DNA of 64,000 bases from Pseudomonas paraglycinae (GTDB lineage: Bacteria; Pseudomonadota; Gammaproteobacteria; Pseudomonadales; Pseudomonadaceae). The stretch spans positions 173,407 through 237,406 of the forward strand of contig NZ_BQHR01000012.1 of NCBI RefSeq assembly GCF_021601625.1. Reading direction: 5' to 3'. The notes beneath the pieces were generated by a model, which had not been told where the DNA came from, ran no database searches, and saw only the letters and a list, made by a program, of their open reading frames with translations. The stretch's first letter is position 1. Every line of letters starts with the position of its first letter. Both the position numbers and the translations under genes were made by a program. Positions 47,793 to 57,054 of this stretch are shown piece by piece.

Positions 47793-50700
47793 TCAGGCAT
47801 CCACCATCGCCATCGCCTCCTCGACATCCACGGCTACCAGTCGCGAACAACCCGGCTCGTGCATCGTCACGCCCATCAACTGGTCAGCCATTTCCATGGC
47901 GATCTTGTTGTGGGTGATATAGATGAACTGCACGGTCTGCGACATCTCTTTGACCAATCGTGCGTAGCGTCCAACGTTAGCGTCATCCAGTGGTGCGTCA
48001 ACTTCATCGAGCATGCAGAACGGCGCCGGATTCAACTTGAAGATCGCAAAAACCAGTGCCAGCGCGGTCAGGGCCTTCTCGCCACCGGAGAGCAAATGGA
48101 TGGTGCTGTTCTTCTTCCCGGGCGGCTGCGCCATGATCGTCACCCCTGTATCGAGTAGATCTTCGCCCGTCAGTTCCAAATACGCCCGCCCGCCACCGAA
48201 AACTTTCGGGAAAAGCGCCTGTAAACCGCCATTGATCTGATCAAAGGTATCTTTGAAACGGTTACGGGTTTCCTTGTCGATCTTGCGGATGACGTTTTCC
48301 AGGGTCTCCAGGGCTTCGACCAGATCGGCGTCCTGGGCATCCAGATAACGTTTACGCTCGGATTGTTGCGTGTATTCGTCGATCGCCGCGAGGTTGATCG
48401 CGCCCAGGCGCTGAATGCGCGCGGCAATGCGTTCAAGTTCTTCTTCGGCAGCCTTCTCGCTGGCCTCGGCGGTCAGGGTGTTGAGCACGCCGTGCAGATC
48501 GTAGCCGTCTTCCAGCAATTGATCCTGCAGGGCCTTGCGGCGCACGGTCAGGGCTTGCCATTCCATGCGTTGCTGTTCGAGCTGGCCACGGATCAATTGC
48601 GATTGCTGCTCGGCCTGGGTCCGGCGTTTTTCCGCGTCGCGCAGTTCGCGATCGGCATCTTCCAGGGCGATCTGCGCGGTCTTGAGTTCGTCGTCGACGC
48701 TCATGCGCTTGTCGAGCAACTCTTCGAGTTTGAGGCGCAACTCTTCCAGCGGCGCCTCGCCCTCCTCCAGATTCAGGCTGAGCTGTTCACGTTTTTCGGT
48801 GAGGCGCTCGGCCTGCATTTCCAGACGTTCAAGGGCCTGGCGGGTCGAATCGTGTTGTGCGCGCAGCGAGCCGAGGCGCACGGCCAATTGATGGGCGTGA
48901 TCCTTGTGCTGGCGCGCTTCCTGACGCACCCGATCCAGGCGTTCGCGCAGGCTGTCGCGCTGGGCCAGCAGCAATTCGCGCTGCTCGGTGTCGAGGGCCA
49001 TCGCGTCGAGAGCGTCCTGCAACTGGATCCGCGCTTCGCCGATGTTTTCGTGTTCCAGCTCGCGCTGCTCGGCGAGCTCCACCAGTTCTTCGTCGAGACG
49101 GGTGCGACGCAGGTTCAACTGCTCGGCCTTGGCTTTACCGGCGGAAAGCTGAGCTTTCAGTTCGCCTTGCTGACGGGCTTCGTCCTGCAACAGTCGACGC
49201 AAATGTTCGCGACCGTTTTCCTGCTGACGCTGTTGCGCGCGCAGGGTTTGCAGACGGGTTTCCATGGCCTCGACCGTGGCTTCACGCTCTTCGCGTTCCG
49301 CATGCAGCGATTCGATTTCCTGGCCGCGCGCAAGCATGCCGCTTTCGGCTTCACTGGCGCGGCGCACCCGCAGGAAATGCCGGCCGACCCAGTAACCGTC
49401 GCGACTGATCAGGCTCTGGCCGGCAGCCAGTTGGCCACGCATAGCCAGCGCCTGTTCAAGGCTGTCGACCGGCTTGACCTGAGCGAGCCAGGGCGACAGA
49501 TCGACCTGCGCCTCGACCTTGTCCAGCAGGCTGCCGGCCACGCGCACGCCGTCGTTGCCGGGGCTGAGCAAACGCAGATCGCCCTGGGCAAAACCAGACA
49601 GATCGAAGCCGTCGAAATCATCCACCAGCACCGCTTGCAGGTCGGCGCCGAGCACGGTTTCCACCGCCAGCTCCCAACCGGCCTCGACCTTCAGGCCTTC
49701 GGCGAGACGCGGGCGCTCGGCGAGGTTGTGTTCCTTCAGCCATTCGGCAGTGCCGGTGCCCGGATCGAGCGCGGCCTGCTGCAAGGCTTCCAGCGATGCA
49801 AGGCGACCATTGAGGCGCTGCAAATCGCCCTGCGCCTGTTGCTGCGCGGTCAGCGCTTGCTGCAATTCCTGACGCAGTTGCTCAAGTTTTTCGACCTGGG
49901 CTTCTTCGCTGGTCTGCAAATCTTCAAGGGTGGCTTCGGACTCGGCGAGCTGTTCGCTGAGTTCCATGATCGCCGCGTCTTCCGGATCGGCCGACAGCAG
50001 CGCGCGCTCTTCGCCCAGACGCTTTTGCCGATCGGCCAGGCGCTCCATGCTGGTTTCCAGCTGCTGGATGCGCGACTGCTGCACTTCGGCCTGACGACGG
50101 GGTTCGGCGGCGGTCAAATTGAAGGCGTCCCACTGCTCCTGCCAGCCGTGCATGACGGCTTCGGAATCTTCCAGCGCAGCGGCAGCTTCTTCGGCCGCGG
50201 CGTTGGTGATTTCCTGCTCGGGGGTCAGTTGATCGAGCTCTTCGCCGAGGGTCAGCAGCAAGGTGCGGTCGTGGCCCAGGTGCGATTCGGTTTCGAGGCG
50301 TGCGCGCTCGGCTTCTTTCAAATCGTCCTGCAATTGGCGCAAGCGCTGCTGGCCGTGCTGGATGCTCTGCTCGACCCGGGCGATGTCGCCGCCGACCGAA
50401 TAGAAGCGCCCCTGCACCAGATTGAAGCGCTCGGACAGGTCATGGTGCCCGTCGCGCAGGCGTTCAATCGCCGCGTCGGCGTTGCGCTGTTCGGCGACCA
50501 GCGCTTCAAAGCTGATTTCCTGGTTGCCGATGATCGATTCGCGCTGACCGACCTGATCGTTCAGATCCTGCCAGCGCAGGGCCGACAATTGCGCCTTGAG
50601 CTGGCGTTCTTCGGCTTTGTATTCCTGATACTTCTTGGCGGCCTCGGCCTGACGGTGCAGGCGTTCGAGCTGGCGTTCAAGCTCTTCACGCAGGTCAGTC

Positions 50701-51281
50701 AGACGGGCAAGGTTTTCGTGGGTTCGACGGATGCGGTTTTCGGTCTCGCGCCGGCGCTCCTTGTACTTGGAGATGCCGGCGGCTTCTTCGATGAAGTTAC
50801 GCAGGTCTTCCGGCTTGGACTCGATCAGCTTGGAGATCATCCCCTGCTCGATGATCGAGTAGCTGCGCGGGCCGAGACCGGTGCCGAGGAAGATGTCGGT
50901 GATGTCGCGACGACGGCATTTGGCGCCGTTGAGGTAATAAGTCGTCTGGCTGTCGCGGGTCACTTTGCGGCGAATCGAGATTTCCGCATACGCCGCCCAC
51001 TCGCCCAGCAGCGTGCCGTCGGAGTTGTCGAACACCAGTTCGATGCTCGCCTGGCTCACCGGTTTGCGGCTGGTCGAGCCGTTGAAGATGACGTCGGTCA
51101 TCGACTCGCCACGCAGGTTCTTGGCCGAGCTTTCGCCCATCACCCAGCGCACGGCGTCGATGATGTTCGACTTGCCGCAACCGTTCGGCCCGACGACTGC
51201 CGCCATGTTACTGGGGAAGTTCACCGTGGTCGGATCGACGAAGGATTTGAACCCCGCCAGCTTGATGCACTTGAGCCGCAA
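47793..51281 (-). CDS. smc: Chromosome segregation ATPase SMC
   Basis: A 1162-residue SMC protein. Walker A GPNGCGKSN near residue 32; long coiled coils at about 165-490 and 660-1000 flank the hinge; the C-terminal head has LLSGGEKALTALALVF and the D-loop Walker B FCMLDEVDAPLDD. Organises chromosome arms with ScpA/ScpB. Starts 2 bases after the stop of the upstream GntR gene, so the pair is cotranscribed. Confidence 0.97.
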   Translation of the reverse strand: MRLKCIKLAGFKSFVDPTTVNFPSNMAAVVGPNGCGKSNIIDAVRWVMGESSAKNLRGESMTDVIFNGSTSRKPVSQASIELVFDNSDGTLLGEWAAYAEISIRRKVTRDSQTTYYLNGAKCRRRDITDIFLGTGLGPRSYSIIEQGMISKLIESKPEDLRNFIEEAAGISKYKERRRETENRIRRTHENLARLTDLREELERQLERLHRQAEAAKKYQEYKAEERQLKAQLSALRWQDLNDQVGQRESIIGNQEISFEALVAEQRNADAAIERLRDGHHDLSERFNLVQGRFYSVGGDIARVEQSIQHGQQRLRQLQDDLKEAERARLETESHLGHDRTLLLTLGEELDQLTPEQEITNAAAEEAAAALEDSEAVMHGWQEQWDAFNLTAAEPRRQAEVQQSRIQQLETSMERLADRQKRLGEERALLSADPEDAAIMELSEQLAESEATLEDLQTSEEAQVEKLEQLRQELQQALTAQQQAQGDLQRLNGRLASLEALQQAALDPGTGTAEWLKEHNLAERPRLAEGLKVEAGWELAVETVLGADLQAVLVDDFDGFDLSGFAQGDLRLLSPGNDGVRVAGSLLDKVEAQVDLSPWLAQVKPVDSLEQALAMRGQLAAGQSLISRDGYWVGRHFLRVRRASEAESGMLARGQEIESLHAEREEREATVEAMETRLQTLRAQQRQQENGREHLRRLLQDEARQQGELKAQLSAGKAKAEQLNLRRTRLDEELVELAEQRELEHENIGEARIQLQDALDAMALDTEQRELLLAQRDSLRERLDRVRQEARQHKDHAHQLAVRLGSLRAQHDSTRQALERLEMQAERLTEKREQLSLNLEEGEAPLEELRLKLEELLDKRMSVDDELKTAQIALEDADRELRDAEKRRTQAEQQSQLIRGQLEQQRMEWQALTVRRKALQDQLLEDGYDLHGVLNTLTAEASEKAAEEELERIAARIQRLGAINLAAIDEYTQQSERKRYLDAQDADLVEALETLENVIRKIDKETRNRFKDTFDQINGGLQALFPKVFGGGRAYLELTGEDLLDTGVTIMAQPPGKKNSTIHLLSGGEKALTALALVFAIFKLNPAPFCMLDEVDAPLDDANVGRYARLVKEMSQTVQFIYITHNKIAMEMADQLMGVTMHEPGCSRLVAVDVEEAMAMVDA

Positions 51282-51283
51282 GG

Positions 51284-51943
51284 TCAGGCAACCGTCAGGG
51301 CGGACACCACCAGATCGCAGCTGCGCTGGGCGTAAGCCGTCAGCACGATGCGGATCTGCGGCAGGTCACGGGCGAGGACGGCGGCGAGCAGGCGTTCGAA
51401 CAGTTCGAGGAACTCGCTCATCTCGGCCTTGCGCTGCTCCAGTGCGAGGAAGTACGCGCGGCTCATGGCCGGTTGCAGGTTCTCGACCGTTTCCTGCAGG
51501 TACGGGTTGTTGGCGAACGGATACGCGGCGCGCATCACGTTGAAGCTGTCGTCGACGAAGGTGCGGATGTCCTGACGCTCGTAGCTGGCGGTCAGGCGTT
51601 GCTGGATCTGCACGAACGGCGCCATGTCGGCCTGGGTCTGCCAGCCATTGGCCACGGCGTTGCCGAGCAGGATGTACAACTCGCTCATCAACGTGCACAG
51701 GCTCTGCACCTTGTGCGCCGTCAGCTCAGTGACATGGGCGCCGCGGCGCGGCAGGATCGCGATCAGGTGACGGCGCTCGAGGATCAGCAAGGCTTCGCGG
51801 ACCGAGCCGCGGCTGACGTTCAGCGCCAGCGTGACCTTCTGTTCCTGGATACGCTCTCCCGGCTTCATTTCGCCGCGAATGATCCGTTCGGCGAGGTGGT
51901 GAGCGATTTGCTCGGCGAGGCTGTCCGGCGCCTTGAACGTCAT
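51284..51943 (-). CDS. GntR-family (FCD/FadR-type) transcriptional regulator
   Basis: A 219-residue regulator. N-terminal winged HTH (LAERIIRGEMKPGERIQEQ...SRGSVREALLILERRHLI) and an all-helical FCD ligand domain. It faces the xdhABC-guaD operon 266 bp away, so it is a candidate controller of purine breakdown. Downstream it is tightly coupled to smc, an arrangement remembered from other Pseudomonas. Ligand unknown. Confidence 0.88.
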   Translation of the reverse strand: MTFKAPDSLAEQIAHHLAERIIRGEMKPGERIQEQKVTLALNVSRGSVREALLILERRHLIAILPRRGAHVTELTAHKVQSLCTLMSELYILLGNAVANGWQTQADMAPFVQIQQRLTASYERQDIRTFVDDSFNVMRAAYPFANNPYLQETVENLQPAMSRAYFLALEQRKAEMSEFLELFERLLAAVLARDLPQIRIVLTAYAQRSCDLVVSALTVA

Positions 51944-52114
51944 GGTTGTCCTTCAAACTCTTCGATCTGCACAAGCGGCGCAGTGTAGCGCAATGCGCGG
52001 TCATGGCGGAGTGCTCGCACAGCGGTTTTTGGCACGAATCCCGCAAAAAAGCGCTTGATCCAATGAGGGTCAATACTGAAGAGACACGTGGTTGAGCGAC
52101 AAAACGGTTTTTCC

Positions 52115-52153
52115 TGACCTTTAAGTCAGAAAACCATTGACCGAAAAGTCAGA
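52115..52153. promoter_or_regulatory. Paired direct repeats upstream of xdhA
   Basis: TGACCTTTAAGTCAGA (52115) and TGACCGAAAAGTCAGA (52138) are repeated 23 bp apart. Each is itself an imperfect dyad (TGAC...GTCA). Two similar sites spaced about two helical turns, 57 bp before xdhA, look like operators for a purine-responsive or GntR regulator. Confidence 0.55.
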
Positions 52154-52209
52154 CCTGCTAAATTCGGCTCAAGTCGCTCAACAACAATAATGAGTCTGCG
52201 AGGCCTTCC

Positions 52210-53664
52210 GTGATCCAGTTTTTACTTAACCAGGAACTCCGTAGCGAGCACGCCCTGGACCCGAACCTGACTGTGCTCAACTACCTGCGCGAACACGTGG
52301 GTAAATCCGGCACCAAAGAAGGCTGCGCCAGCGGTGACTGCGGCGCCTGTACGGTGGTGGTCGGCGAGTTGCAGACGGATGACGATGGCCGCGAGCACAT
52401 TCGCTATCGCAGCCTCAACTCGTGCCTGACGTTCGTTTCGTCGCTGCACGGCAAGCAATTGATCAGCGTCGAAGACCTCAAGCACAAGGGCGAACTGCAC
52501 AGCGTGCAGAAAGCCATGGTCGAGTGCCACGGTTCGCAGTGCGGTTTCTGCACCCCCGGTTTCGTGATGTCGCTGTTCGCCCTGCAAAAGAACAGCGATG
52601 CACCGGATCAGGCCAAGGCCCACGAAGCGCTGGCGGGCAATCTCTGCCGCTGCACCGGCTACCGGCCGATCCTGGCCGCCGCCGAACAATCCTGCTGCGC
52701 CAAGCAACCGGACCAGTTCGACGCCCGTGAAGCCGAAACCATCTCCCGCCTCAAAGCCATTGCCCCGACGTCGATCGGCGAACTCAACAGCGGCGACAAA
52801 CGCTGCCTGGTGCCGCTGACCGTCGCCGATCTGGCCGATCTCTACGACGCTTATCCACAGGCTCGCCTGCTGGCCGGCGGCACTGATCTGGCGCTGGAAG
52901 TCACTCAGTTCCACCGTACCTTGCCGGTGATGATCTACGTCGGCAACGTCGCCGAAATGAAGCGCATCGAGCACTTCGAGGATCGCATCGAAATCGGCGC
53001 CGCCACCGCCCTCTCCGACTGCTACGAAGCGCTGAACGCCGAGTACCCGGACTTCGGCGAACTGCTGCACCGCTTCGCCTCCCTGCAGATCCGCAACCAG
53101 GGCACCCTCGGCGGCAACATCGGCAACGCCTCGCCGATCGGTGACTCGCCACCGCTGCTGATTGCCCTCGGCGCGCAGATCGTGCTGTGCAAGGGCGAGA
53201 CCCGCCGCACGCTGGCCCTCGAGGATTACTTCATCGATTACCGGGTTACCGCACGTCAGGAAAGCGAGTTCATCGAGAAAATCATCGTGCCGCGCGCCAC
53301 GGCCGAGCAGCGCTTCCGCGCCTACAAAGTCTCCAAGCGTCTGGACGACGATATCTCTGCCGTCTGCGCCGCGATCAACCTGCGGGTCGAGAACGGCGTG
53401 ATCACCGACGCCCGCGTCGCCTTCGGTGGCATGGCTGCGATCCCGAAGCGCGCCGCTCATTGCGAAGCCGTGCTGCTCGGCCAGCCGTTCAACAATGCGG
53501 TGATCGAACGCGCCTGCTCCGCGCTGGGCGAGGATTTCACCCCGCTCTCGGACTTCCGCGCCAGCAAGGAATACCGCCTGCTCAGCGCGCAGAACCTGCT
53601 GCGCAAATACTTCATCGAACTGCAAACACCGCACATCGAGACTCGGGTGACCGCTTATGTCTAA
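52210..53664 (+). CDS. xdhA: Xanthine dehydrogenase small subunit
   Basis: A 484-residue iron-sulfur/FAD subunit. Two 2Fe-2S clusters: plant-ferredoxin type (GCASGDCGACTVVV) and the CHGSQCGFCTPGF...NLCRCTGYRPI type. An FAD domain (LLAGGTDLALEVTQ, GGNIGNASPIGDSPP) follows. Oxidises hypoxanthine and xanthine to urate with XdhB, passing electrons to NAD. GTG start with AGGCCTTCC upstream. Confidence 0.96.
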   Translation: MIQFLLNQELRSEHALDPNLTVLNYLREHVGKSGTKEGCASGDCGACTVVVGELQTDDDGREHIRYRSLNSCLTFVSSLHGKQLISVEDLKHKGELHSVQKAMVECHGSQCGFCTPGFVMSLFALQKNSDAPDQAKAHEALAGNLCRCTGYRPILAAAEQSCCAKQPDQFDAREAETISRLKAIAPTSIGELNSGDKRCLVPLTVADLADLYDAYPQARLLAGGTDLALEVTQFHRTLPVMIYVGNVAEMKRIEHFEDRIEIGAATALSDCYEALNAEYPDFGELLHRFASLQIRNQGTLGGNIGNASPIGDSPPLLIALGAQIVLCKGETRRTLALEDYFIDYRVTARQESEFIEKIIVPRATAEQRFRAYKVSKRLDDDISAVCAAINLRVENGVITDARVAFGGMAAIPKRAAHCEAVLLGQPFNNAVIERACSALGEDFTPLSDFRASKEYRLLSAQNLLRKYFIELQTPHIETRVTAYV

Positions 53665-56050
53665 CCATCACGGCGTAGAGAAAACTCAAGCTGAACTGGC
53701 TGAATTGTTCGCCAAGGACCTGACCACCGGCGTCGGCCGCAGCGTCAAGCACGACAGCGCCGCCAAGCATGTGTCCGGTGAAGCGCAGTACATCGACGAC
53801 CGCCTGGAATTCCCCAACCAGTTGCACGTTTACGCACGGCTGTCGGATCGCGCCCACGCGAAAATCATCAGCATCGACACCCAGCCCTGCTACGCCTTCG
53901 AAGGCGTGCGCATCGCCATTACCCACGAAGACGTACCGGGCCTGAAAGACATCGGCCCGCTACTGCCGGGCGATCCGCTGCTGGCCATCGATGACGTGCA
54001 GTTCGTCGGTCAACCGGTGCTGGCCGTGGCCGCGAAAGACCTCGAAACCGCACGCAAGGCCGCCATGGCCGCGATCATCGAATACGAAGATCTGGAGCCG
54101 GTGCTGGACGTGGTCGAAGCCCTGCGCAAACGCCACTTCGTGCTCGACAGCCACACCCATCAGCGCGGCGATTCGGCCAACGCCCTGGCCACGGCTGAAC
54201 ATCGTATTCAGGGCACGCTGCACATCGGCGGTCAGGAACACTTCTATCTGGAAACCCAGATTTCCTCGGTGATGCCGACCGAAGACGGCGGCATGATCGT
54301 TTACTGCTCGACCCAAAACCCCACCGAAGTGCAGAAACTGGTGGCCGAAGTTCTCGATGTGTCGATGAACAAGATCGTGGTGGACATGCGCCGCATGGGC
54401 GGTGGTTTCGGCGGCAAGGAAACTCAGGCCGCGAGCCCGGCCTGCCTGTGCGCAGTGATCGCGCACCTCACCGGCCAGCCGACCAAGATGCGCCTGCCAC
54501 GGGTCGAAGACATGCTGATGACCGGCAAGCGTCACCCGTTCTACGTCGAGTACGACGTCGGCTTCGACAGCACCGGGCGTCTGCACGGGATCGCGATGGA
54601 TCTGGCCGGTAACTGCGGCTGCTCGCCTGACCTGTCGGCCTCGATCGTTGACCGGGCGATGTTCCACTCGGACAACTCGTACTACCTGGGCGATGCGACC
54701 ATCAACGGTCACCGCTGCAAGACCAACACCGCGTCGAACACCGCGTATCGTGGTTTCGGCGGCCCGCAAGGAATGGTCGCGATCGAAGAAGTGATGGACG
54801 CCATCGCCCGTCACTTGAATCTCGATCCGCTGGCCGTGCGCAAGGCCAACTATTACGGCAAGACCGAGCGCAACGTCACCCATTACTACCAGACCGTCGA
54901 GCACAACATGCTCGAAGAGATGACCGCCGAACTGGAAGAAAGCAGCCAGTACGCCGAGCGCCGCGAAGCGATCCGTCGCTACAACGCCAACAGCCCGATC
55001 CTGAAAAAAGGCCTGGCGCTGACCCCGGTGAAATTCGGTATTTCCTTCACCGCCAGCTTCCTCAACCAGGCAGGTGCCTTGGTGCACGTCTACACCGACG
55101 GCAGCATCCACCTGAACCACGGCGGCACGGAAATGGGCCAGGGTCTGAACACCAAAGTCGCGCAAGTCGTGGCCGAAGTGTTCCAGGTGGAAATGGACCG
55201 TGTGCAGATCACCGCGACCAACACCGACAAGGTGCCGAACACCTCGCCGACCGCGGCCTCCAGCGGCGCCGACCTCAACGGCAAAGCGGCGCAGAACGCT
55301 GCCGAGACAATCAAGCAGCGGCTGGTCGAATTCGCCGCGCGGCACTACAAGGTCAGCGAAGAGGACGTGGAATTCCACAACGGCCACGTACGGGTGCGTG
55401 ACCATATCCTGACCTTCGAAGCGCTGATCCAGCTGGCGTATTTCAACCAGGTTTCGCTGTCGAGCACCGGGTTCTACAAGACTCCGAAAATCTACTACGA
55501 CCGCAGCCAGGCCCGTGGTCGGCCGTTCTACTACTTCGCCTTCGGCGCGGCGTGCTGCGAAGTGATCGTCGACACCCTGACCGGCGAGTACAAGATGCTC
55601 CGTACCGACATCCTGCACGACGTCGGCGCCTCGCTGAACCCGGCCATCGACATCGGCCAGGTCGAGGGCGGTTTCGTTCAGGGCATGGGCTGGCTGACCA
55701 TGGAAGAGCTGGTGTGGAACAACAAAGGCAAGCTGATGACCAACGGCCCGGCCAGCTACAAGATCCCGGCCGTGGCGGACATGCCGCTGGACCTGCGGGT
55801 GAAGCTGGTGGAAAACCGCAAGAACCCGGAAGACACGGTGTTCCACTCCAAGGCTGTGGGTGAGCCGCCGTTCATGCTCGGCATCGCCGCGTGGTGTGCG
55901 ATCAAGGATGCGGTGGCCAGCCTTGGCGACTACAAGCATCAGCCGAAGATCGACGCGCCGGCGACCCCGGAGCGGGTGTTGTGGGGTTGCGAGCAGATGC
56001 GCCAGCTCAAGGCGGTGAAAGCCGTCGAAGCTGAAACCGAGGTCGTTTGA
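53657..56050 (+). CDS. xdhB: Xanthine dehydrogenase molybdenum subunit
   Basis: A 797-residue molybdopterin subunit overlapping xdhA by 8 bases. Motifs: GGFGGKETQAA, ARGFGGPQG-like YRGFGGPQGM, TEMGQGLNTK and the C-terminal GEPPFMLGIA containing the catalytic Glu. Substrate oxidation happens at its Mo centre. Confidence 0.96.
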   Translation: MSNHHGVEKTQAELAELFAKDLTTGVGRSVKHDSAAKHVSGEAQYIDDRLEFPNQLHVYARLSDRAHAKIISIDTQPCYAFEGVRIAITHEDVPGLKDIGPLLPGDPLLAIDDVQFVGQPVLAVAAKDLETARKAAMAAIIEYEDLEPVLDVVEALRKRHFVLDSHTHQRGDSANALATAEHRIQGTLHIGGQEHFYLETQISSVMPTEDGGMIVYCSTQNPTEVQKLVAEVLDVSMNKIVVDMRRMGGGFGGKETQAASPACLCAVIAHLTGQPTKMRLPRVEDMLMTGKRHPFYVEYDVGFDSTGRLHGIAMDLAGNCGCSPDLSASIVDRAMFHSDNSYYLGDATINGHRCKTNTASNTAYRGFGGPQGMVAIEEVMDAIARHLNLDPLAVRKANYYGKTERNVTHYYQTVEHNMLEEMTAELEESSQYAERREAIRRYNANSPILKKGLALTPVKFGISFTASFLNQAGALVHVYTDGSIHLNHGGTEMGQGLNTKVAQVVAEVFQVEMDRVQITATNTDKVPNTSPTAASSGADLNGKAAQNAAETIKQRLVEFAARHYKVSEEDVEFHNGHVRVRDHILTFEALIQLAYFNQVSLSSTGFYKTPKIYYDRSQARGRPFYYFAFGAACCEVIVDTLTGEYKMLRTDILHDVGASLNPAIDIGQVEGGFVQGMGWLTMEELVWNNKGKLMTNGPASYKIPAVADMPLDLRVKLVENRKNPEDTVFHSKAVGEPPFMLGIAAWCAIKDAVASLGDYKHQPKIDAPATPERVLWGCEQMRQLKAVKAVEAETEVV

Positions 56051-56170
56051 TGATCGTTCCCACGCTCTGCGTGGGAATGCAGCCGGCGACGCTCTGCGTC
56101 GCATCCTGAACAGCGGACGCGGAGCGTCCAGTGATGCATTCCCACGCGACGGTTCGACGTGGGAACGATC
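56051..56170. repeat. GTTCCCACGC repeat element, complete, between xdhB and xdhC
   Basis: Starts TGATCGTTCCCACGCTCTG and ends CGACGTGGGAACGATC, with inner stems GACGCTCTGCGTC and GGACGC...GCGTCC: a three-hairpin fold closed by the outer arms. About 120 bp, lying within the purine operon. Confidence 0.8.
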
Positions 56171-56183
56171 TGAGAGGTGAGAT

Positions 56184-57041
56184 ATGTACAACTGGATCGA
56201 CGCCCTCGCCGACCTGCAGAACCAGGGCGAACCCTGTGTTCTGGTGACGATCATCGAAGAGCTCGGCTCGACGCCGCGCAATGCCGGCTCGAAAATGGTC
56301 GTCAGCGCCCGCCAGACCTTCGACACCATCGGTGGCGGGCACTTGGAATACAAAGCCATGCAGATCGCCCGCGAGATGCTCGCCAGCGGCAAGCAGGACA
56401 CCCATCTGGAGCGCTTCAGCCTCGGCGCCAGCCTCGGCCAGTGCTGCGGCGGCGCCACGGTGCTGCTGTTCGAACCGATGGGCCAGGTGCAGGCGCAGAT
56501 CGCCGTGTTCGGCGCCGGTCATGTCGGTCGCGCGCTGGTACCCTTGCTCGCCAGCCTGCCCTGCCGGGTGCGCTGGATCGATTCCCGGGAAGAGGAATTC
56601 CCCGAGCAGATTCCCCACGGCGTGCGCAAAATCGTCGCCGAGGAGCCTGTGGATGAAATCGACGACCTGCCCGCCGGCAGCTACTGCATCGTCATGACCC
56701 ACAACCATCAGCTGGATCTGGAACTCACCGCCGCGATCCTCAAGCGCAACGACTTTACCTGGTTCGGCCTGATCGGTTCGAAAACCAAACGGGCCAAGTT
56801 CGAACATCGCCTGCGTGACCGTGGCTTCGACGCCAGCGTCGTGCAACGCATGCGCTGCCCGATGGGCATCGGCGAAGTCAAAGGCAAGTTGCCTGTGGAA
56901 ATCGCCATCTCCATCGCCGGCGAAATCATCGCCACCTATAACGCCAATTTCGGCCAGCACACCGCCAGCGCCGAACCGATTGCCAAACTGCTGCCGGTTT
57001 CGCGCCGCAGTCAGGCCGCCACACTCAAAGCCTCAAACTGA
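56184..57041 (+). CDS. xdhC: Xanthine dehydrogenase accessory protein XdhC
   Basis: A 285-residue chaperone that sulfurates and inserts the molybdenum cofactor into XdhB. Conserved N-terminal EELGSTPRNAGSKMVV and the Rossmann-type GAGHVGRALVPLLASLP. It follows the repeat element at 13 bp, with its own GAGAGGTGAG ribosome site, and is followed by guaD 13 bp downstream. Confidence 0.94.
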   Translation: MYNWIDALADLQNQGEPCVLVTIIEELGSTPRNAGSKMVVSARQTFDTIGGGHLEYKAMQIAREMLASGKQDTHLERFSLGASLGQCCGGATVLLFEPMGQVQAQIAVFGAGHVGRALVPLLASLPCRVRWIDSREEEFPEQIPHGVRKIVAEEPVDEIDDLPAGSYCIVMTHNHQLDLELTAAILKRNDFTWFGLIGSKTKRAKFEHRLRDRGFDASVVQRMRCPMGIGEVKGKLPVEIAISIAGEIIATYNANFGQHTASAEPIAKLLPVSRRSQAATLKASN

Positions 57042-57054
57042 TTAGAGAACCCTC

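Noticed and set aside
48363-51335. A 990-codon open frame antisense to smc
   Set aside because: High GC content leaves the antisense frame free of stops; smc has full family motifs and the antisense product shows none.
53960-56458. An 832-codon open frame antisense to xdhB and xdhC
   Set aside because: It crosses two clear genes and the repeat element between them; composition is that of a shadow frame.
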